DNA of 64,000 nt from [Pasteurella] aerogenes (GCA_900637275.1 LR134362.1:1860001-1924000); one strand, 5' to 3'; counted from the first letter of the stretch, positions 1 through 8,461 are shown. The notes: generated by a model not told the origin, from the sequence alone. Numbers and translations are program-made.

Positions 1-131
1 GCCGCTTTTTTGTTGGTGTAAGTTAAAATTTCTAACGCTTGAGCTACTTTTTTACCACGGATTAAATCCGCAACTAAGCGAGCTTTTTGTGCTGAAGTGC
101 GAGCGTAACGATGTTTTGCAATAGTTTCCAT
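1..131 (-). CDS. rplV: 50S ribosomal protein L22, N-terminal part (cut by window edge)
   Basis: Only the first 43 codons are inside the window; the ATG is at 131-129 and the frame is open to base 1. The visible N-terminus begins METIAKHRYARTSAQKARL, the typical start of L22, a 23S rRNA-binding protein whose extended loop lines the peptide exit tunnel. It follows rpsS by 10 bases on the minus strand, so it is the seventh gene of the S10 operon (rpsJ-rplC-rplD-rplW-rplB-rpsS-rplV). rpsC, rplP, rpmC and rpsQ would be expected beyond the left edge. Confidence 0.95.
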   Translation of the reverse strand, partial: METIAKHRYARTSAQKARLVADLIRGKKVAQALEILTYTNKKA

Positions 132-141
132 CTTTTACCCC

Positions 142-417
142 TTACTTCTTAGCTTTCTTATCCGCAGCGTGACCGCGGTAAGTACGAGTCGGTGCAAATT
201 CACCTAATTTATGACCGATCATTTCATCAGAAACATAAACAGGAACGTGCTGACGACCATTATGGACTGCGATGGTCAATCCGATCATTGATGGAATGAT
301 CATTGAACGACGGGACCAAGTTTTAATTGGTTTTTTATCCCCGCTTTCCACCGCCTTCTCTACCTTCTTCAACAAGTGTAGGTCAAGGAATGGACCCTTC
401 TTGAGAGAACGTGGCAT
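142..417 (-). CDS. rpsS: 30S ribosomal protein S19
   Basis: 91 residues, beginning [18 protein letters not shown], full length for S19. S19 binds the head of the 30S subunit next to S13 and contacts the A-site finger of the large subunit. The motif [16 protein letters not shown] near the C-terminus is the conserved family signature. It lies between rplB (25 bases upstream) and rplV in the S10 operon, with no sign of its own promoter. Confidence 0.97.
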
Positions 418-442
418 GGCTTTTCCTCTTAATTAATGAATA

Positions 443-1264
443 TTATTTGCCACGACGACGTACGATAAATTTATCAGTACGTTTGTTGTGACGAGTTTTC
501 TTACCTTTGGTTTGAACGCCCCAAGGTGTAACAGGATGTTTACCGAAGTTACGACCTTCACCACCACCGTGTGGGTGGTCAACCGGGTTCATCGCAGTAC
601 CACGAACAGTTGGACGAATACCTCTCCAACGGCTTGCACCTGCTTTACCAAGTACGCGAAGCATATGCTCTGAATTACCCACTTCACCGATGGTAGCAGT
701 ACATTCAGATAATACTTTACGCATTTCGCCTGAACGAAGACGTAAAGTTACATAATTACCTTCACGAGCGATAATTTGTACATACGCACCGGCAGAACGA
801 GCGATTTGACCGCCTTTACCCGGTTTTAATTCAACGTTATGCACAGTTGAACCAACTGGAATATTGCGCATTGGTAATGAGTTACCAACTTTAATCGGCG
901 CATTCACACCAGCTTGGATTTGATCGCCTGCGCTTAAACCTTTAGGCGCTAAAATATAACGACGTTCACCGTCTTTATAAAGCACTAAAGCGATATTTGC
1001 AGAACGATTTGGATCATATTCAAGACGCTCAACCACCGCTGGGATATCTAACTTGTTACGTTTGAAATCGATTAAACGGTAATGTTGTTTATGACCACCA
1101 CCGATATGACGAGTAGTGATACGTCCTAAATTATTACGACCACCAGTTTTAGATTTAGTATCTAATAATGGTGCGTAAGGTTTGCCCTTATGTAATTCAG
1201 GGTTCACGATTTTAACAACGTGACGACGACCAGCGGAGGTCGGCTTACATTTAACGATAGCCAT
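443..1264 (-). CDS. rplB: 50S ribosomal protein L2
   Basis: 273 residues, the usual length of L2, a primary 23S rRNA-binding protein needed for subunit joining and peptidyl transferase assembly. The N-terminal OB-fold (about residues 60-130), the SH3-like domain, and the basic C-terminal tail are present; the conserved MNPVDHPHGGGEGR stretch, containing the histidine placed near the peptidyl transferase centre, is intact. It lies 20 bases after rplW in the S10 operon. Confidence 0.98.
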   Translation of the reverse strand: MAIVKCKPTSAGRRHVVKIVNPELHKGKPYAPLLDTKSKTGGRNNLGRITTRHIGGGHKQHYRLIDFKRNKLDIPAVVERLEYDPNRSANIALVLYKDGERRYILAPKGLSAGDQIQAGVNAPIKVGNSLPMRNIPVGSTVHNVELKPGKGGQIARSAGAYVQIIAREGNYVTLRLRSGEMRKVLSECTATIGEVGNSEHMLRVLGKAGASRWRGIRPTVRGTAMNPVDHPHGGGEGRNFGKHPVTPWGVQTKGKKTRHNKRTDKFIVRRRGK

Positions 1265-1284
1265 AGTTTTCTATTCCTCCGTAA

Positions 1285-1590
1285 TTACTCTGCCGCACCT
1301 TCAACGAAGTCAAGTGATTGACCTTCTTGAAGAGTTACATAAGCTTTTTTCCAGTCACTGCGACGACCTGTTTTAGCACCATGACGTTTAGTTTTACCTT
1401 TAACAACCACAGTACGAACAGAATCCACTTTCACTTCAAATAATTGCTCAACCGCGTTGGCAATTTCAACTTTATTTGCATCTAAAGCCACTTTGAAAAC
1501 GATAGTGTTTGACTTCTCAGCGTTATTTGTTGCTTTTTCAGAGACATGTGGTGCTTTTAACACTTTTAGCAAACGTTCTTGTTGAATCAT
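1285..1590 (-). CDS. rplW: 50S ribosomal protein L23
   Basis: 101 residues, normal for L23, which sits at the tunnel exit and is the docking site for trigger factor and SRP. The core KVEIANAVEQLFEVKVDSVRT and the basic loop around KGKTKRHG are present. The ATG overlaps the rplD TGA stop (ATGA, bases 1590-1587), so translation is probably coupled to rplD. Confidence 0.97.
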   Translation of the reverse strand: MIQQERLLKVLKAPHVSEKATNNAEKSNTIVFKVALDANKVEIANAVEQLFEVKVDSVRTVVVKGKTKRHGAKTGRRSDWKKAYVTLQEGQSLDFVEGAAE

Positions 1591-2189
1591 GCTAACATCT
1601 CCTCAATTTGTTTCACTGCATCAACAGTAACAACCACTTTATCGAAAGCAATTAAGCTTACCGGATCGATACCTTGAACATCACGTACATCAACTTTATA
1701 TAAGTTACGTGCTGCTAAGAATAGATTCTCATCTAAACTTGCAGTGATGATAAGCGCGTCAGTTAACGCCATATCTTTTAATTTTTGTGCTAATACTTTA
1801 GTTTTTGGTGCGTCAATTTCGAATTTCTCAACAACCACTAAACGGTCTTGACGAACTAATTCAGAAAGAATGCTTTTGATTGCACCACGGTACATTTTTT
1901 TGTTTACTTTTTGGCTGTGATCTTGTGGTTTCGCAGCAAAAGTAATACCACCTGAACGCCAGATTGGTGATTTGATATCACCAGAACGCGCACGACCTGT
2001 ACCTTTTTGACGCCAAGGTTTTTTGCCTGAACCAGACACTTCAGCACGAGTTTTTTGCGCGCGAGAACCTTGACGAGCACCTGCTGCATAAGCAACAACT
2101 ACTTGATGGATCAACGCTTCGTTAAACTCACGTCCGAAGGTAGTTTCAGAAACAGTGAGTGCGTTTGCACCTACAACTTGTAATTCCAT
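1587..2189 (-). CDS. rplD: 50S ribosomal protein L4, candidate autoregulator of the S10 operon
   Basis: 200 residues. L4 binds 23S rRNA with a globular domain and sends a basic loop into the exit tunnel; here the loop is the arginine- and lysine-rich stretch around residues 45-75 (TRAEVSGSGKKPWRQKGTGR). In E. coli L4 also represses its own S10 operon through the rpsJ leader, both by attenuation and at translation. A leader of suitable size is present here (3160-3343). It ends in an ATGA overlap with rplW. Confidence 0.97.
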   Translation of the reverse strand: MELQVVGANALTVSETTFGREFNEALIHQVVVAYAAGARQGSRAQKTRAEVSGSGKKPWRQKGTGRARSGDIKSPIWRSGGITFAAKPQDHSQKVNKKMYRGAIKSILSELVRQDRLVVVEKFEIDAPKTKVLAQKLKDMALTDALIITASLDENLFLAARNLYKVDVRDVQGIDPVSLIAFDKVVVTVDAVKQIEEMLA

Positions 2190-2204
2190 CTCTATCTCCT
2201 AGAC

Positions 2205-2831
2205 TTATGCTTTAACTGCTGGTTTAACAATAACATCACTATTAGTTGCTCCAGGTACAGAACCTTTCACTAATAATAATTTACGCTCAGCATCTACACG
2301 AACAACTTCAAGGGATTGAACGGTTACACGTTCAGCACCTAAGTGTCCTGCCATTTTTTTACCTTTAAACACACGACCTGGAGTTTGGTTTTGACCAATA
2401 GAACCAAGCACACGATGTGATAAAGAGTTACCATGGGTAGCATCTTGAGTACGGAAATTCCAACGTTTAACACCACCTTGGAAACCTTTACCTTTAGAAG
2501 TACCGGTAACATCTACTTTTTTAACATCAGTAAAGATGTCAACGTTAATTTCTTGACCTAAAGTGAATTCTTCACCTTCAGTACGAAATTCCCATAAACC
2601 GCGACCAGCTTCAACACCTGCTTTCACGAAATGACCTGCTTCAGGCTTAGTTACACGACTTGCTTTTTTAGAGCCAGTAGTAACTTGAATTGCAGTATAG
2701 CCATCGTTTTCAAGAGTTTTAACTTGAGTTACGCGGTTGGCTTCGATTTCGATAACGGTAACTGGAATAGACACGCCATCTTCATTGAAGATACGAGTCA
2801 TACCAACTTTACGACCGACTAAACCAATCAT
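2205..2831 (-). CDS. rplC: 50S ribosomal protein L3
   Basis: 208 residues from the chosen start. A second in-frame ATG lies two codons upstream (2837), but the AGAGG ribosome-binding site is only 2 bases from it and 8 bases from the ATG at 2831, which also gives the usual N-terminus MIGLVGRKVGMTRIF. L3 is one of the first proteins to bind 23S rRNA and its central loop reaches the peptidyl transferase centre; the GNSLSHRVLGSIGQNQTPGR region, whose glutamine is methylated by PrmB in E. coli, is intact. Second gene of the S10 operon. Confidence 0.97.
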   Translation of the reverse strand: MIGLVGRKVGMTRIFNEDGVSIPVTVIEIEANRVTQVKTLENDGYTAIQVTTGSKKASRVTKPEAGHFVKAGVEAGRGLWEFRTEGEEFTLGQEINVDIFTDVKKVDVTGTSKGKGFQGGVKRWNFRTQDATHGNSLSHRVLGSIGQNQTPGRVFKGKKMAGHLGAERVTVQSLEVVRVDAERKLLLVKGSVPGATNSDVIVKPAVKA

Positions 2832-2847
2832 TGTCATAACCTCTTAA

Positions 2848-3159
2848 TTAACCTAGGCTGATCTGCACGTCAACGCCGGCAGCCAAATCTAAACGCATTA
2901 ATGCATCAACAGTTTTTTCTGTTGGCTCTACGATATCTACTAAACGTTTGTGTGTACGAATTTCGTATTGGTCACGAGCGTCTTTGTTTACGTGTGGAGA
3001 AATCAACACGGTAAAACGTTCTTTACGAGTCGGTAAAGGAATCGGACCACGAACTTGTGCGCCAGTACGTTTAGCTGTTTCTACGATCTCCGCTGTAGAT
3101 TGATCAATTAAACGATGATCAAAAGCTTTTAAGCGGATACGGATTCTTTGGTTCTGCAT
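2848..3159 (-). CDS. rpsJ: 30S ribosomal protein S10 (NusE), first gene of the S10 operon
   Basis: 103 residues, beginning [20 protein letters not shown]10 is part of the 30S head and, bound to NusB, is also the transcription factor NusE. The loop with [21 protein letters not shown] is conserved. It starts the operon after a leader of about 180 bases and a strong sigma70-type promoter at 3350-3378. Confidence 0.98.
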
Positions 3160-3343
3160 TAGACCAGAGCTCCAATAAATTTAGCTAATAATAAAACTGA
3201 CACCATCACCTCTCATACATCAAATTGAAAGGGAAGTGCAGTAACCTGTTTTAGCTCCCAAATCGGGAACATTGTTTATGTATTACCTAATTGTAATACC
3301 CGTTTAATAAATGATTACATTAAACGACTTTCATATAAAAAGC
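3160..3343 (-). promoter_or_regulatory. Leader of the S10 operon, candidate L4-binding attenuator
   Basis: About 180 bases separate the predicted transcription start (near 3343) from rpsJ. Two hairpins are visible: a perfect 7-bp stem GTATTAC/GTAATAC (3280-3286 with 3293-3299) and a short stem around 3256-3270 (CCC/GGG). In E. coli a leader of similar length carries the hairpins through which L4 controls the operon. That this leader is L4-responsive is inferred from position and size, not from sequence identity. Confidence 0.5.
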
Positions 3344-3385
3344 TTGCGGATTATACAGGCAATTCTGCCATCTCGCAAGCTTTTT
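3337..3385 (-). terminator. Inverted repeat around the rpsJ promoter, likely metJ terminator
   Basis: AAAAAGCTTGCG at 3337-3348 is the exact reverse complement of CGCAAGCTTTTT at 3374-3385. RNA reading through from metJ would fold a 12-bp stem ending in a run of U, as in an intrinsic terminator, with a 25-base loop. The loop DNA carries the -10 box of the rpsJ promoter, and the right arm overlaps its -35 box. Confidence 0.6.
3350..3378 (-). promoter_or_regulatory. Promoter of the S10 operon
   Basis: On the minus strand TTGCGA (3378-3373) is followed after exactly 17 bases by a consensus TATAAT (3355-3350). It is the best sigma70-type promoter upstream of rpsJ and would start transcription near base 3343. 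It lies between the arms of an inverted repeat (3337-3385), described separately. Confidence 0.85.
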
Positions 3386-3421
3386 CCACGAAATTTACCT
3401 TGAAAAACCAAAAAGTGCGGT

Positions 3422-3739
3422 CTAATATTCCCACGTTTCCGGATCAATACCCAATTCACGCATCACTGCTTTCGCCTGCTCCGGAATTTCATCGCTGCGC
3501 TCTTTTAACAAATCCTCATCGGTTGGCAAAGGTTGACCAGTAAAAGCGTGCAAGAACGCCTCACATAATAACTCACTATTCGTCGCATGGCGCAAATTAC
3601 GAATTTGGCGACGGGTCCGCTCATTGGTTAAAATTTCCAATACCTTAATCGGAATCGACACCGTAATTTTTTTAACTTGCTCACTTTTTTTCCCATGCTC
3701 TGCATAAGGGCTAATATATTTACCGTCCCACTCTGCCAT
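3422..3739 (-). CDS. metJ: Methionine repressor MetJ
   Basis: 105 residues, the family length, beginning MAEWDGKYISPYAEHGKKSE. MetJ is a ribbon-helix-helix dimer that binds tandem met boxes with S-adenosylmethionine as corepressor and turns off methionine biosynthesis. The DNA-contacting strand KKITVSIP and the helix with NERTRRQIRNLRHATNSELL are intact. AAGGT upstream serves as ribosome-binding site. Upstream (about 3806-3822) two adjacent AGAC-starting octamers weakly resemble met boxes, which would fit autoregulation, but the match is poor. A USS core overlaps the stop codon. Confidence 0.96.
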   Translation of the reverse strand: MAEWDGKYISPYAEHGKKSEQVKKITVSIPIKVLEILTNERTRRQIRNLRHATNSELLCEAFLHAFTGQPLPTDEDLLKERSDEIPEQAKAVMRELGIDPETWEY

Positions 3740-3971
3740 ATCGACTACCTTATAAACTCAATAATTGTTTCACATTTTAATGAAAAATCGTTGAAATAAC
3801 AATCTAGACATACAGACTTCCGAAAGCAAATATCCATTTACACAACTTTACACAACTTTCTATGCCAAACCTACTCTAATGAGAGGACGAAAAATCGCAG
3901 CATAGCGCGTAGCAAAGCGTGTAACCCTACGATAATTCGCATTTTTCAGATTAGTTTATTAGAGGTTTATC

Positions 3972-4664
3972 ATGTTTAAAAAATTATCGGCTGAATTCTT
4001 CGGTACATTTTGGCTTGTTTTAGGTGGATGTGGAAGTGCGGTATTAGCCGCTGCTTATCCAGAATTAGGTATCGGTTTTGCCGGTGTTTCACTCGCTTTC
4101 GGTTTAACCGTATTAACTATGGCTTATGCGGTCGGACATATTTCCGGTGGACATTTCAATCCAGCAGTGACTCTCGGTTTAGTTGCCGGCGGACGTTTTA
4201 GCGCCAAAGATGCCATCCCATACATTGTCGCACAAGTGATCGGCGGGATTGCCGGCGCAGCAGTATTATATGCCATCGCATCTGGTAAAATCGGTTTTGA
4301 CGCTAGCGCCGGTTTCGCCTCAAACGGTTACGGTGAACACTCACCAAACGGTTTCGCATTAAGTGCGGTCGTTATTACGGAAATTGTATTAACTGCCTTT
4401 TTCCTCATTATCATTCATGGCGCCACAGACAAAAAAGCACCCGCCGGTTTTGCACCAATCGCTATCGGTTTAGCCTTAACGCTCATCCACTTAATCAGCA
4501 TTCCAGTTTCTAATACCTCCGTCAACCCGGCACGTAGTACCGCTGTTGCCATCTTCCAAGGTAGCTGGGCAATTGATCAATTATGGGTATTCTGGGTTGC
4601 GCCGATTATCGGTGGTATCTTAGGCGGCATTATCTACCGCACGTTATTACAAAATAACGACTAA
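3972..4664 (+). CDS. aqpZ: Aquaporin Z, water channel
   Basis: 230 residues, nearly collinear with E. coli AqpZ (231). Both NPA-type pore motifs are present (HFNPAV near residue 62 and SVNPARS near 185). The selectivity-filter residues of a strict water channel can be assigned: Phe in the second helix, His in ALTLIHLIS, Thr in SNTSVNPARS and the following Arg. Six membrane segments are expected in the inner membrane. The gene is monocistronic: AT-rich sequence lies upstream and a strong terminator follows at 4676-4699. A USS lies inside it at 4361-4369. Confidence 0.96.
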   Translation: MFKKLSAEFFGTFWLVLGGCGSAVLAAAYPELGIGFAGVSLAFGLTVLTMAYAVGHISGGHFNPAVTLGLVAGGRFSAKDAIPYIVAQVIGGIAGAAVLYAIASGKIGFDASAGFASNGYGEHSPNGFALSAVVITEIVLTAFFLIIIHGATDKKAPAGFAPIAIGLALTLIHLISIPVSNTSVNPARSTAVAIFQGSWAIDQLWVFWVAPIIGGILGGIIYRTLLQNND

Positions 4665-4675
4665 TCTCATCAAAA

Positions 4676-4699
4676 AAACCGTCTATCGCTAGACGGTTT
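4676..4699 (+). terminator. Terminator of aqpZ
   Basis: Perfect 10-bp stem AAACCGTCTA/TAGACGGTTT with a TCGC loop, 12 bases after the aqpZ stop, followed by a T-rich stretch. Confidence 0.85.
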
Positions 4700-4722
4700 C
4701 ATCTTCTTGTTTTTACTCCTCT

Positions 4723-4749
4723 AAAGTGCGGTCATTTTGACCGCACTTT
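4723..4749. terminator. USS inverted pair, terminator between aqpZ and the minus-strand gene
   Basis: Two uptake signals face each other as a 12-bp perfect stem with a 3-base loop (AAAGTGCGGTCA, then TGACCGCACTTT). The minus-strand arm abuts the stop codon of the gene ending at 4750, so it can terminate that gene as well as serve for DNA uptake. Confidence 0.85.
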
Positions 4750-5505
4750 TTATTCCACTACAGTTTCCCCCGATGCATAACGCGCTCTCACATCCTCCGC
4801 ATTAGCTTTTGCTTCAGCTAATTTCTGCGCACTGTTAGCCACCCTTTTCTCATAGGTTTCCATCCGATTGGAATGCAAACGTGAAGCATGATATCGCGCA
4901 GTTGCTTCCGCCTCACGCGCCTCTCTTTGCGCAATATCACTTGGATTTGCTTTAGCAATCTGTACGGCTTTTTCCGCTGCAGCTTGCGTTTCTTCAACTT
5001 TCGCCTGTAAACGACTTAAGGCTTTTCGTTCATTTTCTAATCGTCTCAAATCCACATCATACTGGGTCTGCGCTTGTTTCACTGCAATTTCCGCTTTTTC
5101 TAGCAAATACTGTGGATTTGGATTCTTTAAATCGCCACCGGCAGACGTCGTAGCAGTAGAACCGCTACGCCCACCGCTTGCAGCAACAGGTACAGGAATA
5201 TTTACCGGTTGCGGCGACTTAGCTTTTTCCAAGTCTTTATCTTTATTTTTTGCATATTTCAACGCCGCATCTAAACGCCCTTCTTCGGTTAACATTCCCC
5301 CCATAGGAACAGCAAATTCCTCCACGCTATCAATCTGTAGTGGCGAACAATACTCCACCACATTTCCTGAATTATCATAAGCCTGATAACAACTATAATT
5401 CAATACATGATAAATTTGATTGAGCGGTTGCTCCGCATACAAATGAACGGAAAAACTCAAAGTAAACGCCGCAAGCAAGCGGATTTTGGAAGGCAATTTG
5501 ATCAT
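4750..5505 (-). CDS. Secreted coiled-coil protein of unknown function
   Basis: I do not recognise this protein. The start at 5505 gives 251 residues with AAAGGA correctly placed upstream and a typical Sec signal peptide (MIKLPSKIRLLAAF, then ALFSF-like hydrophobic residues ending at LYA-EQ); an upstream in-frame start at 5559 would place the signal peptide inside the protein. The mature part has a short N-terminal region with two cysteines (SCYQAYDNSGNVVEYC), a low-complexity Ser/Gly/Thr linker near residues 105-130, then a long Ala/Glu/Arg-rich coiled coil to the C-terminus. It is probably periplasmic. It stands alone between two terminators. Confidence 0.75.
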   Translation of the reverse strand: MIKLPSKIRLLAAFTLSFSVHLYAEQPLNQIYHVLNYSCYQAYDNSGNVVEYCSPLQIDSVEEFAVPMGGMLTEEGRLDAALKYAKNKDKDLEKAKSPQPVNIPVPVAASGGRSGSTATTSAGGDLKNPNPQYLLEKAEIAVKQAQTQYDVDLRRLENERKALSRLQAKVEETQAAAEKAVQIAKANPSDIAQREAREAEATARYHASRLHSNRMETYEKRVANSAQKLAEAKANAEDVRARYASGETVVE

Positions 5506-5654
5506 CTGGTGTCCTTTAATGGTTAATAAAAAATCATAAATCACATTAGGATTAAGCAATTTATGCTAAAAAAATAAACCCCATTATGACATAACAAAAC
5601 CGCGATAACCAAGCAAAATAGTGCGTTTTATCTCAACAAAAATCACAAAAAATA

Positions 5655-5691
5655 ACCGCACTTTAACGCCTCAAAACGATTAAAGTGCGGT
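5655..5691 (-). terminator. USS inverted pair, terminator of adhE
   Basis: ACCGCACTTTAA (5655-5666) and TTAAAGTGCGGT (5680-5691) form a perfect 12-bp stem. On the minus strand it is followed by a T-rich tract, as expected for an intrinsic terminator 26 bases after the adhE stop. Confidence 0.8.
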
Positions 5692-5716
5692 CAATTTTTA
5701 CAACGTTTTCAATGCA

Positions 5717-8341
5717 TTAATATTTACTTGCATCGTAACCGTAATACGCATTAGTTAAGATAGTTTGCATATCTTCCACTAACGGTAAACGTGGATTTGC
5801 CGGTGAACATTGGTCTTCAAAAGCAAGTAACGCCACATCACGACGAGCATCCATCCAAGTTTGCTCATCAATATTTTGCTCTTTGAAAGACATTTTGATG
5901 CCCACTTTGATCGCCAAATCATAACAAGCCTGCGCGAAAGATTTCACACCTTCCTCCGGTGTAGCGCAAGGCAAGCCAAGCATCCGCGCGATTTCTTGAT
6001 ATTTTACATCCGCTTTGTAGTAGTTATATTTCGGCCAAGTAGCAGTTTTTTGCGGGCGTGTCCCGTTATAACGAATCACGTGTGGCATTAAAATCGCATT
6101 GGTACGACCGTGCGGCGTATGGAAACGACCGCCGATTTTATGCGCCAACGAGTGGTTCATACCTAAGAATGCATTCGCAAACGCCATCCCCGCCATAGTT
6201 GAGGCATTGTGCATTTTTTCGCGCGCATATTCGTCTTTTTCTTTTACAGAACGTTCGAGGTTTTCAAATACCAATTTGATCGCTTGTAATGCTAAACCAT
6301 CAGTAAAATCGTTCGCCAATACGGACACATAGGCTTCTGTCGCGTGGGTTAAGACGTCAAGCCCCGTATCCGCTGCCACGTGTGCCGGCACGGTCATGAC
6401 CAACGCCGGATCTACAATGGCCACGGTCGGAGTTAAAGAATAGTCGGCAATCGGGTATTTTTTATCACCTTCGGTGATCACCGCAAACGGTGTTACTTCT
6501 GAACCGGTACCAGAGGTCGTTGGAATTCCTACAAAGCGTGCTTTGCGACCTAATTGCGGGAATTTAAATGCACGTTTACGAATATCCATAAATTTTTGTA
6601 CTAAATCACGGAAATCCACTTCTGGTTGTTCATAGAATAACCACATCACTTTCGCCGCATCCATTGAAGATCCACCGCCCAAAGCAATAATCGTATCCGG
6701 TTTATAGTTACGAATTAAATCGACCCCACGACGCACTGTTTCGATACTCGGATCCGGCTCTACATCGGCAAATAATTGATAAGTTACATGATTGCCACGT
6801 GCGGTAATTTGTTTTGCGATTTTTTCTACAAATCCTAAATCCACCATGGTGCGGTCAGTTACAATTACAACGCGCTCCATTCCTTTCATGGATTGCAAAT
6901 ATTGAATTGAGTCGCGCTCAAAATAGATTTTTGAAGGTACTTTAAACCATTGCATATTATTTCTCCGTCTTCCCACACGTTTAATATTTAATAAATTGAC
7001 CGCACTTACGTTATTACCTACGGAGTTTTTACCGTAAGAACCGCAACCTAAGGTCAAGGAAGGAAGGAAAGAGTTATAGACATCACCAATACCGCCAAAA
7101 GTGGATGGTGAATTCCAAATGACACGAATGGCTTTCACCCGTTCACCATATTGTTTAGCAAGGTTGGCATCTTTGGTATGAATTGCGGCGGAATGCCCCA
7201 AACCGTGGAAATTCACCATCGCTTCGGAAAGGGCAAAACCTTCTTCGGTAGAGTTGGATTTTAAAATCGCCAATACCGGGGATAATTTTTCACGTGTAAG
7301 TGGCTCTTTCACACCAACTTCTTTACATTCTGCCGCCAAAATATTGGTTTTCGGCGGTACGCTAAAGCCCGCTTGTTCGGCAATCCACACCGCCGGTTTA
7401 CCCACAACATTTGGATTTAATTTAGCGCCACCGCAATTTGCACTATTTGCTTTTGCGCCGAAAATAAATTCTTCCAACATGGCTTTTTCTTTTTTGTTCA
7501 CGAAATAAACTCCATAAGATTTCATTTCGTCCACAAATTCATCATATACTTCCGCATCCACAATCGCCGCTTGCTCGGATGCACAAATCATCCCATTATC
7601 AAACGATTTTGACATCACAATATCATGGGTTGCTTGTTTAATATTCGCAGTACGTTCCACATAAGCCGGCACGTTACCCGCCCCTACGCCAAGCGCTGGT
7701 TTTCCGCAAGAATAAGCAGCCTCCACCATCGCGTTACCGCCAGTAGCAAGAATGGTCGCAATACCCGGATGTTTCATTAATGCTGATGTCCCTTCCATAG
7801 ATGGGTTTTCAATCCATTGAATACAATTTTTTGGCGCACCTGCCGCAACCGCAGCTTCATAAACCACGCGTGCCGCATGAGCAGAAGATTGTTGGGCTGA
7901 CGGATGGAAAGCAAAAACGATTGGGTTACGGGTTTTTAAAGAAATGAGGGCTTTGAAAATGGCGGTTGAGGTTGGATTGGTTGTCGGGGTAATCCCACAC
8001 ACCACACCGACTGGGTCCGCAATTTCGGTAATTCCGGTGACATCATCTTCACTAATCACGCCAACCGTCTTCAAGTTGCGCATATTATTGACCACATACT
8101 CACAAGCAAACAGGTTTTTCGTGGCTTTATCTTCAAACACACCGCGACCGGTTTCTTCGTAAGCGTGCATCGCTAAAACACCGTGCTGGTCAAGGGCGGC
8201 AACCGAGGCTTTCGCCACAATATAATCCACCTGTTTTTGGTCTAGTTGGCGAAACTCCTCTAACGCCACCAAACCTTTTTCCACCAGCGCGTTAACTTCC
8301 GCTTGAGCAGGGCTGACTGCATTTTCAACAGTGTTACTCAT
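5717..8341 (-). CDS. adhE: Bifunctional aldehyde-alcohol dehydrogenase AdhE
   Basis: 874 residues from the ATG at 8341; the frame is open 24 codons further, but AGGAG lies just upstream of the paired ATGs at 8344/8341. The N-terminal half is a CoA-acylating aldehyde dehydrogenase that reduces acetyl-CoA to acetaldehyde; the catalytic Cys is in NGMICASEQ near residue 250. The C-terminal half is an iron alcohol dehydrogenase that makes ethanol; metal ligands are seen in DTGLDVLTHATEA and in NHSLAHKIGG with the later HTPHGR, and the NAD motif is GGGSSMDAAK. AdhE forms filaments (spirosomes) and reoxidises NADH in fermentation. An FNR-like box lies upstream. Divergent from satP. Confidence 0.97.
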   Translation of the reverse strand: MSNTVENAVSPAQAEVNALVEKGLVALEEFRQLDQKQVDYIVAKASVAALDQHGVLAMHAYEETGRGVFEDKATKNLFACEYVVNNMRNLKTVGVISEDDVTGITEIADPVGVVCGITPTTNPTSTAIFKALISLKTRNPIVFAFHPSAQQSSAHAARVVYEAAVAAGAPKNCIQWIENPSMEGTSALMKHPGIATILATGGNAMVEAAYSCGKPALGVGAGNVPAYVERTANIKQATHDIVMSKSFDNGMICASEQAAIVDAEVYDEFVDEMKSYGVYFVNKKEKAMLEEFIFGAKANSANCGGAKLNPNVVGKPAVWIAEQAGFSVPPKTNILAAECKEVGVKEPLTREKLSPVLAILKSNSTEEGFALSEAMVNFHGLGHSAAIHTKDANLAKQYGERVKAIRVIWNSPSTFGGIGDVYNSFLPSLTLGCGSYGKNSVGNNVSAVNLLNIKRVGRRRNNMQWFKVPSKIYFERDSIQYLQSMKGMERVVIVTDRTMVDLGFVEKIAKQITARGNHVTYQLFADVEPDPSIETVRRGVDLIRNYKPDTIIALGGGSSMDAAKVMWLFYEQPEVDFRDLVQKFMDIRKRAFKFPQLGRKARFVGIPTTSGTGSEVTPFAVITEGDKKYPIADYSLTPTVAIVDPALVMTVPAHVAADTGLDVLTHATEAYVSVLANDFTDGLALQAIKLVFENLERSVKEKDEYAREKMHNASTMAGMAFANAFLGMNHSLAHKIGGRFHTPHGRTNAILMPHVIRYNGTRPQKTATWPKYNYYKADVKYQEIARMLGLPCATPEEGVKSFAQACYDLAIKVGIKMSFKEQNIDEQTWMDARRDVALLAFEDQCSPANPRLPLVEDMQTILTNAYYGYDASKY

Positions 8342-8390
8342 CATGATTTCTCCTAAATTTTCAAAAATAATAATTTTTTTAACTAAATTA

Positions 8391-8396
8391 ATTATA
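8391..8396 (-). promoter_or_regulatory. -10 box of the adhE promoter
   Basis: TATAAT on the minus strand, about 47 bases before the adhE start. No good -35 hexamer is visible at 16-18 bases, consistent with an activator-dependent promoter. Confidence 0.55.
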
Positions 8397-8447
8397 CTCA
8401 CAGTGGCGAACAAAGACCGTAAAATTTACACTTTAAAATGCCAAAAT

Positions 8448-8461
8448 ATGATTTTGATCAA
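8448..8461. promoter_or_regulatory. FNR-like box upstream of adhE
   Basis: Reads TTGAT-CAAA-ATCAT on the minus strand, nine of ten matches to the FNR consensus TTGAT-N4-ATCAA. Its centre is about 70 bases upstream of the start predicted from the -10 box at 8391-8396, a spacing used by class I FNR-type activators. Oxygen-limited activation of adhE fits the enzyme's fermentative role; the assignment is inferred. Confidence 0.6.

Noticed and set aside
3801..3826. Met boxes upstream of metJ
   Set aside because: Only AGAC is shared with AGACGTCT in each of two adjacent octamers; too weak to list as a site.
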